Made by a program: the position numbers and the translations under genes. Of a DNA stretch of 64,000 bases, positions 7,802 through 15,289 are shown piece by piece. This stretch comes from Blastococcus sp. LR1 (GTDB taxonomy: Bacteria; Actinomycetota; Actinomycetes; Mycobacteriales; Geodermatophilaceae), in the NCBI RefSeq assembly GCF_020166105.1, contig NZ_JAIUJY010000003.1, forward strand, positions 124,001-188,000, in the 5' to 3' direction. The notes beneath the pieces were generated by a model, which saw nothing but the letters and a program-made list of their open reading frames with translations, made no database searches and was not told where the DNA came from. Positions within the stretch are counted from its first letter, which is position 1; every line of letters begins with the position of its first letter.

Positions 7802-9063
7802 AGACTCTGATCGCCCTCCTGCTCACCGTCGGAGGGGGCAGCGGCCTCGCCGCGGCCGCCGTCCTCGGTGTCTCGTCCGCCGTCGACCCGGACAACTCCA
7901 TCTCGGAGAGCAGCGAGGCGACGACGAACGTCCTCGACTACGGCTCCCGCGGCTGACCCCTCCGCGGCCGCGGCCAGCACGCCGGCGAAGGCGGAGACGC
8001 TCGCCGGCCAGCCGTACGACGCCGCGTGACGAGCGGCGGCGCGCCCCATCTCGTGGCGCGTCGCCTCGTCGTCGACCAGCCGCTCGACCGCGGCGGTGAA
8101 CTCGTCCAGGTCCTCCACCAGGAGGCCGGTGCGGCCGTCGAGCACCGACTCGCGCAGACCCCCCGCCGACCGGTAGCCCACCGTGGGCACGTGGTGGTGC
8201 CCGGCTTCGCTCACGACCAGCCCCCACCCCTCCTTCACCGAGGGGCAGAGGTGCACCCACGCCCTGGCCAGCTCCTCGTGCTTGGCCGCCTCGTCGAGGA
8301 AGCCCTGGAACTCGACCAGGTCGGTGACCCCGAGCTGCTCGGCGGTGGCCCGCAGCTCGTCGGCCCACCAGCCCTCGCCGACCACCGACAGCCGGATGTC
8401 CGGCCACCGGTGCCGCAGTCGCGAGACGACCTCCAGCGCGTGCTCCACCCGCTTGTGCGGAACCAGCCGGCCCAGCACGACCAGGCGGGGGGCCGGCGAC
8501 CGCTGGGCGGTCACCGCGGGCGCGGGCTCGATGCCGTTGGGCACGATGGTGATCCGGTCGGCGTCCACCCCGAGGCCGGTCAGCTCCTCGGCCGTGGCCC
8601 CGGAGACCGTGACGTAACGCGAGCGGCGGTGCAGCCGCGGTGCCAGGCGGGACTCCACCCACCAGCCGACGGCGCCGCCGACCCGGCCGAAGACGATCGG
8701 CCACTGCTCCCGGTGCACGTGGTGGACCAGGTTGACCACCGGGGCGCGCCCGGCGAGCGGGCTGAGGAAGGGGAACCCGTTCTGGACGTCGACGACCAGG
8801 CCCGGCCGGTGCCGGCGGACGAAGGCCAGGGCGCTCGGGTACACGCTCATCCGGCCGCCGCGGCGCACCACCCGGACGCCGTTGAGCACCTCCTCGGCCG
8901 GCGCGCGGTCGTGCGCGGCGCACAGCAGGGTGACGCGCAGCCCGGCGGCTGAGAATCCCTCGGCCATCCGGTGCACGTAGCGTTCGGACCCCCCGCCTTC
9001 GGGGTGGCTGGCGTCCCGCCAGTTCACGAACAGGACGTCGATCGCCTTTGATCGCTTGGGCAC
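7693..9063 (-). CDS. Glycosyltransferase family 4 (GT-B)
   Basis: Up to 456 residues from GTG 9063. The N-terminal domain begins IDVLFVNWRDASHPEGGGSE, with the Gly-rich acceptor loop of GT4 enzymes. The C-terminal Rossmann domain has LVVLGRLVPHKRVEHALE and the EX7E motif EGWGLVVSE that binds the nucleotide-sugar. The expected fold ends near residue 365 (SAFAGVLAAAAEG). The remaining 90 or so residues are Arg/Gly/Asp-rich, and are antisense to the DUF2613-like peptide and the end of the membrane protein. A TAG lies in the next frame four codons past the expected end (about 7943), so read-through, a frameshift or a genuine overlap are all possible. Likely adds a sugar to a lipid-linked envelope glycan; resembles Rv0225. 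Confidence 0.85.
   Translation of the reverse strand: MPKRSKAIDVLFVNWRDASHPEGGGSERYVHRMAEGFSAAGLRVTLLCAAHDRAPAEEVLNGVRVVRRGGRMSVYPSALAFVRRHRPGLVVDVQNGFPFLSPLAGRAPVVNLVHHVHREQWPIVFGRVGGAVGWWVESRLAPRLHRRSRYVTVSGATAEELTGLGVDADRITIVPNGIEPAPAVTAQRSPAPRLVVLGRLVPHKRVEHALEVVSRLRHRWPDIRLSVVGEGWWADELRATAEQLGVTDLVEFQGFLDEAAKHEELARAWVHLCPSVKEGWGLVVSEAGHHHVPTVGYRSAGGLRESVLDGRTGLLVEDLDEFTAAVERLVDDEATRHEMGRAAARHAASYGWPASVSAFAGVLAAAAEGSAAGAVVEDVRRRLAALRDGVVRVDGGRDTEDGGRGEAAAPSDGEQEGDQSLHRGTRFRKGRRRPVTVEVAAVIHNTATTQTPSASA
7798..7956 (+). CDS. Small secreted or membrane peptide, DUF2613-like
   Basis: A 52-residue product starting MKTLIALLLTVGGGSGLAAA, one hydrophobic segment, then VLGVSSAVDPDNS and a short polar tail. 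Length, single N-terminal helix and the following VLGVSSAV pattern resemble DUF2613 peptides, one of which (Rv0236A) neighbours aftD in mycobacteria as I recall. The ATG overlaps the stop of the preceding membrane-protein gene by four bases. The entire gene is antisense to the C-terminal extension of the convergent glycosyltransferase frame, which raises the question of which reading is real here; the coupling and hydrophobic pattern favour this peptide. Confidence 0.65.
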   Translation: MKTLIALLLTVGGGSGLAAAAVLGVSSAVDPDNSISESSEATTNVLDYGSRG

Positions 9064-9071
9064 CGCGGGAG

Positions 9072-9107
9072 AGTACCTACCGGTACCGGGGTTTCCACCA
9101 GCCCATT
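9072..9107. promoter_or_regulatory. Candidate regulatory element, copy 1 (AGTACCTRCCSGTACC family)
   Basis: The intergenic space between the GT4 gene and the methyltransferase gene opens with AGTACCTACCGGTACCGG, which contains the palindrome ACCGGT and CCGGTACCGG, followed by TTCC and CCATTC. A very similar arrangement recurs at 9895-9929. It lies 8 bases from the GT4 start and 26 bases from the methyltransferase start, so it may serve both. Confidence 0.4.
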
Positions 9108-9132
9108 CACACCAGGAAGGGGTGTCCCAGAA

Positions 9133-9858
9133 ATGGCACGCACCGCCACGTTGGCGCGATCGATTGCGTTGTTCCGGGTATTCCTCCGGGAGCAGTCCGA
9201 CCCCGACCTCTTCTACGGGACCCTTGCCGAGGACTCGGTGGCGCAGCTGGTCGAGCACGTCTCCCTGGCCGGCGCCACGGTGCTCGACGTCGGCGGCGGG
9301 CCCGGGTACTTCGCCCAGGAGTTCCGTCGCGCCGGCGCCCACTACGTCGGGCTCGAGCCCGACGCGGGCGAGATGGTCGCCCGCGGCGCGCCCGAGCCGG
9401 GGACGGTGCGGGGGAGCGGAGAGGCGCTGCCGGTGCGTACCGGAGCCGTCGACGTCTGCTACTCGTCCAACGTGCTCGAGCACGTGCCGCATCCGTGGGT
9501 CATGGCGGCGGAGATGGTGCGGGTGACGCGACCCGGGGGCACGGTCTACCTGTCGTTCACGCCCTGGTGGTCACCGCACGGCGGTCACGAGACCGGGCCG
9601 TGGCACTACCTGGGCGGCCGGTACGCGCGGCGACGGTTCCTCCGGCGCACGGGCGCCGAGCCGAAGAACCGGTTCGGGGAGAGCCTCTTCGCCGTCTCGG
9701 TGGGGGCCGCGATCCGCTGGGCCCGCCAGTGCCCCGACGTCGATGTCGTCGCGACCTATCCCCGCTACCACCCCTGGTGGGCGCGGTGGGTCATCGCGGT
9801 GCCCGGGCTGCGCGAGGTCGTCGCGTGGAACCTGGTGCTGGTGATGCGCAGGAGATAG
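9133..9858 (+). CDS. Class I SAM-dependent methyltransferase of the envelope locus (Rv0224c-like)
   Basis: 241 residues. Motif I is TVLDVGGGPGYFA near residue 52, followed by VGLEPDAGEM (acidic residue binding the SAM ribose) and the motif-III region ATRPGG/VTRPGGTVYLSFTPWW. The middle segment DVCYSSNVLEHVPHP is typical of Methyltransf_11 members. The ATG follows GGAAGGGG about 15 bases upstream. It is divergent from the GT4 gene and, as I recall, this methyltransferase/GT4 pairing is also seen in mycobacteria (Rv0224c/Rv0225). Substrate unknown; methylation of an envelope glycan or lipid is inferred from context. Confidence 0.88.
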   Translation: MARTATLARSIALFRVFLREQSDPDLFYGTLAEDSVAQLVEHVSLAGATVLDVGGGPGYFAQEFRRAGAHYVGLEPDAGEMVARGAPEPGTVRGSGEALPVRTGAVDVCYSSNVLEHVPHPWVMAAEMVRVTRPGGTVYLSFTPWWSPHGGHETGPWHYLGGRYARRRFLRRTGAEPKNRFGESLFAVSVGAAIRWARQCPDVDVVATYPRYHPWWARWVIAVPGLREVVAWNLVLVMRRR

Positions 9859-9894
9859 CTGTGTCGAGCCGACGCAGAAATGTTCGAGTTCTCC

Positions 9895-9929
9895 AGTACC
9901 TGCCCGTACCAGGCTCGGTTCCGCCATTC
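9895..9929. promoter_or_regulatory. Candidate regulatory element, copy 2
   Basis: AGTACCTGCCCGTACCAGG followed by GGTTCC and CCATTC, matching copy 1 at 9072-9107 in the same orientation with about four differences in the first 20 bases. It lies 37 bases past the methyltransferase stop and about 160 bases before the DUF3068 gene. Confidence 0.4.
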
Positions 9930-9989
9930 GGGTGATTTGCCGTCCCGTGCACGCCGCGGAATGAGCCTATTCCGGCTCGACGCGGTGGT

Positions 9990-10036
9990 AACAGGGCGTA
10001 CCGCCCTGTTGATCTGGGGCTACTGGCCAGTAGTGT
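9990..10036 (+). promoter_or_regulatory. Hairpin and putative promoter/operator upstream of the DUF3068 gene
   Basis: AACAGGGCG at 9990-9998 and CGCCCTGTT at 10002-10010 form a 9-bp inverted repeat with a three-base loop, possibly the terminator of the methyltransferase transcript. Next come TTGATC (10009-10014) and TAGTGT (10031-10036), a plausible -35/-10 pair with 16-bp spacing. The perfect palindrome CTACTGGCCAGTAG at 10020-10033 overlaps the -10 and is a candidate repressor site. Promoter assignment is by eye only. Confidence 0.4.
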
Positions 10037-10091
10037 GACGCGCGCCGCGATGCCGTCGGAGCTGTCGCGCTGATCTTGGAGGACCTTCGCC

Positions 10092-11063
10092 ATGCGCCGT
10101 CGTGCCATCGGGCTGGGCCTGGTCGGGCTGGGAGCATTCCTGCTCGTCGCAGCTCTCCTGGTCCGCCTCGTCCTCGTGGACACGCTCGTCCGTCTCCCGC
10201 TGGACCAGACCGCCAGCCCCACGGCGAAGGGCACCGACGTCGACTTCCTCGACCTGTCGCAGATGCGCCAGCTGCGCGGCCTGGAGGCCACCGTGAAGCA
10301 GCGCGTCCAGGGTGACCCCGAGGCCGAGGACGCCAGCGAGGACGTCGCCGTCTGGAGCTTCGGCTCCACCATGACCGACACCGACGGCGAGCTGCTGAAC
10401 GCCTCGACCTACCGCGTCTGCATCGACCGGCTCGAGGCCGTCGCCGTCGAGTGCGAATCCGATCAGATCGACTACGACCGCGGGCGCTCGATCGAGGGTC
10501 TGACGCTGACCTTCCCGTTCGGCACCGAGAAGCGGGACTACGACGTCTTCAACGCGACGACCGGTCAGGCCTTCCCGGCGCGGTTCGAGTCCGTCGAGGA
10601 GCTCGAGGGCCTCGAGGTCTACAAGTTCGTCCAGACCGTGCCCGAGACCGTCATCCGCGAGACCAGCGTCCCCGGCAACCTGGTCGGGTCCGACGAGGAC
10701 ACCGTCCAGGCCGAGATCGTCTACAGCAACGAGCGGACGATGTACATCGAGCCCACCAGCGGTGTGCAGGTGACCGCGTCCGAGGAGCCGAAGACGGTCC
10801 TGCGGGGCCCGGACGGCACGATCGGTGCGACGGTGCTGGCCGGCTCGTTCTCGGGCACTGACGAGACGATCGCCGCCGGCGTCGAGCGTGCCGAGGACAC
10901 CGCGGGGAAGATCAACCTGATCAAGAACGTCCTGCCGCTGGTCCTCCTGCTGCTCGGCCTCCTGGCGCTCGCCGGCGGGCTGTTCCTCGCCCTGCGTGCT
11001 CCGGGGGCCACCCGGTCGGCCCACTCCGTCGACAACACGCAGCTGCAGGACGCCACGCGTTGA
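10092..11063 (+). CDS. DUF3068 (PorA-family) membrane-anchored protein
   Basis: 323 residues. An N-terminal helix (GLGLVGLGAFLLVAALLVRLVL) and a C-terminal helix (NVLPLVLLLLGLLALAGGLFLALR) bracket a roughly 240-residue extracytoplasmic domain containing the conserved DUF3068 segments ASTYRVCIDRLEA, GLTLTFPFGTEKRDY and TYRIEPTSG-like TMYIEPTSGVQV. DUF3068 proteins occur in actinobacteria; Rv0227c is the mycobacterial example, in the same gene neighbourhood. Their biochemical role is unknown, and 'PorA family' is a label rather than evidence of a porin here. ATG 10092 has GGAGGA about eight bases upstream. It precedes aftD by 35 bases and may be co-transcribed with it. Confidence 0.85.
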   Translation: MRRRAIGLGLVGLGAFLLVAALLVRLVLVDTLVRLPLDQTASPTAKGTDVDFLDLSQMRQLRGLEATVKQRVQGDPEAEDASEDVAVWSFGSTMTDTDGELLNASTYRVCIDRLEAVAVECESDQIDYDRGRSIEGLTLTFPFGTEKRDYDVFNATTGQAFPARFESVEELEGLEVYKFVQTVPETVIRETSVPGNLVGSDEDTVQAEIVYSNERTMYIEPTSGVQVTASEEPKTVLRGPDGTIGATVLAGSFSGTDETIAAGVERAEDTAGKINLIKNVLPLVLLLLGLLALAGGLFLALRAPGATRSAHSVDNTQLQDATR

Positions 11064-11069
11064 CCTCGG

Positions 11070-11086
11070 CGGGGAGGATCTCCCCG
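11070..11086. other. Short hairpin before the aftD ribosome binding site
   Basis: CGGGGAG at 11070-11076 and CTCCCCG at 11080-11086 form a 7-bp stem with a three-base loop. It sits between the DUF3068 stop (11063) and the aftD start region TAGTAAGGACCC (11087-11098). Together with the hairpin at 11115-11153 it brackets the aftD start codon. Confidence 0.6.
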
Positions 11087-11098
11087 TAGTAAGGACCC

Positions 11099-14000
11099 AT
11101 GGCAAGCGCTGTCACCACGGAGCCCGCCGGACACAGTCCGGCGGGCTCCGTGGATCCTCCGGGGCCGGCAGATGCCGAGGCCGGGCGGGCCGCCGGCAGC
11201 CGCATGATGTGGCGGATCCGGCTGGCGACGGTGTGCCTGGCCTTCGTCGGCCTGGCGCTGTCCCAGCAGCCGGGGCGCATCATTCCCGACACGAAGCTCG
11301 ACCTCGCGGTCGACCCGTGGGGATTCCTCGCCCGCGCCCTGCACCTGTGGGAGCCCACGGGGTTCGCCGGCCAGGTGCAGAACCAGGCGTACGGCTACCT
11401 GTTCCCGATGGGCCCGTTCTTCGGCCTGGGTTCCTCGCTCGGCATCCCGGTGTGGGTCGTCCAGCGGCTGTGGCTCGCGCTGCTCCTCTCGGCGGCCTTC
11501 CTCGGCGTCGTGCTGCTGGCGCGGCAGCTGAGGCTCGGTACCCCGACGTCCCGGCTCGTCGCTGGGCTGGCCTACGCCCTGTCGGCGCGGATGCTCACCG
11601 GTCTGGGGGCGACGTCGATCGAGGTGCTCCCGATGGCCCTCGCTCCCTGGGTGCTGCTCCCGCTCGTCATCGGGAGCACGCGCGGTTCGCCGCGTCGCGC
11701 CGCGGCTCTCTCCGGGCTCGCGGTCTTCTGCGTGGGAGGTGTGAACGCCGTGGCGACGGCCGCGGTGCTGCCGCTGGCCGCCCTGTGGCTGCTGACCCGG
11801 CCGGCCGGCGCCCGCCGCCGGCGGTTGATGGCCTGGTGGGCCGTGTCGGTGGCGCTGGCCACCACCTGGTGGGCGGGGCCGCTGCTGCTGCTGCGGCAGT
11901 ACAGCCCCCCGTTCCTGGACTACATCGAGACGGCCGGCACCACCACGGCGCCCACCGGCCTGTTCTCGGCGCTGCGTGGCACCACGCAGTGGGTGGCCTA
12001 CCTGGCCGACGCGGACGGGCCCCTGTGGCCCACCGGCTGGGCGCTGGTGCACGACGCGCTCCCCGTTCTCGGCACCCTGGTGCTGCTGACCGCCGGCGTG
12101 CTCGGCCTGATGTCGGCGAGGATGACCGAGCGCCGCTGGATCGTCCTGGGGATCCTGACCGGGCTGGTGCTGGTGACCGCCGGGCACAGAGGCCTGGTCG
12201 AGGGGTTCTTCGCCCCGGAACTGCACAGCGCGCTGGACGGTGTGCTGGCCCCGCTGCGCAACGTGCACAAGTTCGATCCCGTGCTCCGGCTGCCCTTGGC
12301 GCTCGGCGTGGCGGTCCTGTGCGCCCGGCCCGCCCGGTCCCGTGACCCGATCGTCGTCACGCGTGCCGGCCGACTGGCTCGCCACGGCCGACGGCTCGCC
12401 GTCCCGATCGTCGCCGTCGCCCTGGTCGCCACCGCATCCCCGGCGATCGGCGGCCGGCTGGCGCCGCCCACGGGCTTCGACGGTGTGCCGCCGTACTGGA
12501 CGCAGACGGCCCAGTGGCTGGCCGCCTCGCAGCCGGAGGGCCGGGCCCTCCTGGTGCCCGGGTCCTCGTTCGGCACGTACGCCTGGGGGACGCCGGCGGA
12601 CGAGCCGATGCAGCCGCTCGCCCGGTCGCCGTGGGAGGTGCGCGGTGCGGTGCCGCTGACCCCGTCGGCGCACATCCGCATGCTCGACGAGATCGAGGAC
12701 GTCCTGGCCGGCGCATCGGGGTCCCCGGCGTTGACGCGCTACCTGGCACGGGCCGGGATCTCGCACCTGGTGCTGCGGAACGACCTCGAGCCGGGCATGC
12801 CCGGCGTGACCCGGGCCGTCCAGGTCCGCAAGGCGCTGGCGGACTCGCCCGGCATCCGCCGGGTGGCGCGGTTCGGCCCGGACTTCCCGTCCAGCACCAC
12901 CTTCCTCGGGCGGGTGCTGGACGCCCACCTGGTCTCCCCGCGCCCGGCCGTGGAGATCTACGAGGTCCGCGACCCCGCTCCGCGTGCCTTCACGGTGCCG
13001 CTGAGCAGCGCGGTGACGGTGCAGGGCGGCCCGGACGGCATCCTCGCCCTCGAGCAACGGCAGCTGCTCTCGGGGCGGCCCGCCCTGCTCGCGCAGCCCG
13101 AGGTGCCCGCGACCGGCCCCGTGCTGGTCAGCGATGCGCAGCTCCGGCGCGAGCGGACGTTCGGGCGGATCAACGAGGCGGCGTCGGCCGGGCTCGGGCG
13201 GAAGGACGCGCTGACCCTGGAGGGTCCGCAGCGCGACTACCTCTACCCCGGCTGGGAGCTGGGGGAGAGCGTCGTCCGGATCGACGGCGCAGACGTCTCC
13301 GCGTCCAGCTCGGCCGCGGACGCCGCCAGCTTCGGCGGTACCGACACCTCCGCCCATCCCTACGCCGCCCTGGACGGCGATCCGGAGAGCGCGTGGCGGC
13401 CGGCCAACCGGCTCGGTGAGGCGCAGCCGGTCTGGTGGCGGATCGAGACCGGCCGGACCTTCGAGGCCCCTGCGGTGACGGTCCGGCTCGGCGGGGACCG
13501 GCCCGACTCCCTGATCGTGCGCACGGACAGCGGAGAGCGCACCGTGGACGTGGCCGACACCCCCGACCCGCAGCGGTTGCTCCTGCCCGACGGCCCGACC
13601 CGGCGGCTCACCATCGAGGTGCCCGGCCCGGGCGGCCTGACCACCGAGATCCCGCACCTGGCCGAGGTCGAGATCGACGGGCTGGACGTCTCGCGATCGG
13701 TGGTCACGCCGGAACCGGTGGAGCCGGCATCGGCCTACGTCTTCGACGCCTCCCGCACCGCCGGTTCCGGCTGCGTGCTCGCCGAGAGCGACCGCCCGCG
13801 CTGTGCGCCCTCCCTGGCGAGGGCCGCCGAGGAGCCGATCGGGCTCGACCGCACCTTCCACGTGCTCGAGCAGGCCGACCACGAGGTGGGCGTCACCGTA
13901 GTGCCCCGTCCGGGGCCGGAACTGGACGACCTGATCGGTGGCCTCGCCCGGCCGTACGGCCAGGTCCTGACCGCCTCCAGCTCGCTGGTCCCCGACCCGC

Positions 14001-15289
14001 GTGCGGGAGCCGACGCGGCCATGGACGGGGACCGGGACACCGCCTGGATGGCCGATCCCGACGACCCCCGCCCGACCCTGACGATGAGGTGGGCGACGCC
14101 GCAGACCGTCGACCGGCTCCGGGTGGTCGTCGAACCGGAGACCGCGGTCTCCCGCCCGCTCGCGGTGTCGATCGCCGCGGACGGTCTCGAACGGCGTGCC
14201 GACCTCGACGAGGACGGCTGGGCCGAGTTCCCGGCGCTGACGGCCACATCCGTGACGATCACCTTTCCGCTGGTGGACGAGATCCGTTCCTACGACCCGT
14301 ACAGCCGCGCGGCCACGACCCTCGGGGTGGGCGTCTCCGAGCTCGAGATCGTCGGTCGCGGCGTCGGCGACCCCGCAGCGTCCGTCGCCCTCCCGTGCGG
14401 ACAGGGCCCGGTCGTGCAGCTCGACGGCAGGCGGCTGGAGACCTCGGTGCGGACGACGCTCGGTGGTCTGCGCGCGCTGGAACCGTTCGACGTGGAGATC
14501 TGCGGCAGCGGACCGGTGCTCCTGGCGCCCGGGGATCATCGGTTCCGCGCGGAGAGCACCGACGTCTTCGGCGTGGTGTCGGCCGAACTCATCCGGATCG
14601 ACGCCGACGGGGCGGCGCCCGTGCGGCGCGCGGACGTCCCCGCCACCCGGTGGGAGGCGGAGGCGCGGGACCTGCAGGTGCCCGCGCGCACGGAGCCGGC
14701 GCTGCTGGTCCTGCCGGAGAACGTCAACCCCGGGTGGGTGGCCACCCTGGACGGCGAGGTGCTGGACGAGCGCACGGTCGACGGCTGGCAGCAGGCGTAC
14801 GTGCTCCCGGCCGGGGGTGCCGGTGAGGTCCTCCTGCGCTTCGAGCCGGGCGACACCTACCGGACGGCCCTCCTGACCGGCGCGGGCGCGGTCCTGCTGC
14901 TCATCCTCGTCCTGCTCGTTCCGGCACGGCGCTCCGCACGGCCGGCCCGGTGCGGCCGGTCGCGCGCGGGTCTCGGCACCGCCGCCGTGGCGGTCCTCGG
15001 CATGGCCCTGGTCGGGGGCCCGGTCGCCCTCGTCGCCCTCGTCGTCGCGGGCGTGCTCGGGCAGGTCGCGGGTCAGGGCCGCCGGTGGGTGCTACCCGCG
15101 ATGGCCGCGGGCGCGCTCGTGGCAGCGGGCGCCGTGACGCTCACCCTGGGCCGCGCCGGGCCCGAGGTGGCGACTCAGACGCTCGTGCTGGTCGCGCTCG
15201 CCGCGCTGCTGGCCCGCTTGCTGGTCGACGACGCCGGGTCGGCCACCAGGCCGCGCCACCGGCGCAGCGGCCGCTCGACCAGCCAGTAG
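11099..15289 (+). CDS. aftD: AftD-like alpha-(1->3)-arabinofuranosyltransferase family protein (DUF3367)
   Basis: 1396 residues, the size of mycobacterial AftD. Residues about 35-470 form the GT-C membrane domain with a first luminal loop PDTKLDLAVDPWGFLARALHLW and LFPMGPFF. The long extracytoplasmic part (about 480-1255) holds two discoidin-like carbohydrate-binding modules, recognisable from YAALDGDPESAW (near 754) and AAMDGDRDTAW (near 974). Several more helices follow from about 1258 to 1380. AftD transfers arabinofuranose from decaprenyl-phospho-arabinose to envelope arabinan in mycobacteria; the acceptor here is unknown. ATG 11099 follows AAGGAC, but a perfect 17-bp hairpin occupies codons 6-18, so a later start (ATG at about 11204, just before the first helix) is possible. 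The 3' end overlaps the convergent acyltransferase gene by 115 bases. Confidence 0.88.
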   Translation: MASAVTTEPAGHSPAGSVDPPGPADAEAGRAAGSRMMWRIRLATVCLAFVGLALSQQPGRIIPDTKLDLAVDPWGFLARALHLWEPTGFAGQVQNQAYGYLFPMGPFFGLGSSLGIPVWVVQRLWLALLLSAAFLGVVLLARQLRLGTPTSRLVAGLAYALSARMLTGLGATSIEVLPMALAPWVLLPLVIGSTRGSPRRAAALSGLAVFCVGGVNAVATAAVLPLAALWLLTRPAGARRRRLMAWWAVSVALATTWWAGPLLLLRQYSPPFLDYIETAGTTTAPTGLFSALRGTTQWVAYLADADGPLWPTGWALVHDALPVLGTLVLLTAGVLGLMSARMTERRWIVLGILTGLVLVTAGHRGLVEGFFAPELHSALDGVLAPLRNVHKFDPVLRLPLALGVAVLCARPARSRDPIVVTRAGRLARHGRRLAVPIVAVALVATASPAIGGRLAPPTGFDGVPPYWTQTAQWLAASQPEGRALLVPGSSFGTYAWGTPADEPMQPLARSPWEVRGAVPLTPSAHIRMLDEIEDVLAGASGSPALTRYLARAGISHLVLRNDLEPGMPGVTRAVQVRKALADSPGIRRVARFGPDFPSSTTFLGRVLDAHLVSPRPAVEIYEVRDPAPRAFTVPLSSAVTVQGGPDGILALEQRQLLSGRPALLAQPEVPATGPVLVSDAQLRRERTFGRINEAASAGLGRKDALTLEGPQRDYLYPGWELGESVVRIDGADVSASSSAADAASFGGTDTSAHPYAALDGDPESAWRPANRLGEAQPVWWRIETGRTFEAPAVTVRLGGDRPDSLIVRTDSGERTVDVADTPDPQRLLLPDGPTRRLTIEVPGPGGLTTEIPHLAEVEIDGLDVSRSVVTPEPVEPASAYVFDASRTAGSGCVLAESDRPRCAPSLARAAEEPIGLDRTFHVLEQADHEVGVTVVPRPGPELDDLIGGLARPYGQVLTASSSLVPDPRAGADAAMDGDRDTAWMADPDDPRPTLTMRWATPQTVDRLRVVVEPETAVSRPLAVSIAADGLERRADLDEDGWAEFPALTATSVTITFPLVDEIRSYDPYSRAATTLGVGVSELEIVGRGVGDPAASVALPCGQGPVVQLDGRRLETSVRTTLGGLRALEPFDVEICGSGPVLLAPGDHRFRAESTDVFGVVSAELIRIDADGAAPVRRADVPATRWEAEARDLQVPARTEPALLVLPENVNPGWVATLDGEVLDERTVDGWQQAYVLPAGGAGEVLLRFEPGDTYRTALLTGAGAVLLLILVLLVPARRSARPARCGRSRAGLGTAAVAVLGMALVGGPVALVALVVAGVLGQVAGQGRRWVLPAMAAGALVAAGAVTLTLGRAGPEVATQTLVLVALAALLARLLVDDAGSATRPRHRRSGRSTSQ
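11115..11153. other. Perfect 17-bp inverted repeat in the first codons of aftD
   Basis: CCACGGAGCCCGCCGGA at 11115-11131 pairs exactly with 11137-11153 around the loop CACAG. It is terminator-like but has no T-run, and lies 16 bases inside the aftD reading frame as annotated. Confidence 0.85.

Noticed and set aside
5242-7956. A 904-codon plus-strand frame through the flippase and membrane-protein region
   Set aside because: Antisense and off-frame shadow, except for its last 52 codons, which are the small DUF2613-like gene.
10721-14539. A 1272-codon minus-strand open frame opposite aftD
   Set aside because: Composition is Arg/Gln/Gly/His-rich, typical of the antisense frame of high-GC genes; aftD is supported by membrane and domain features.
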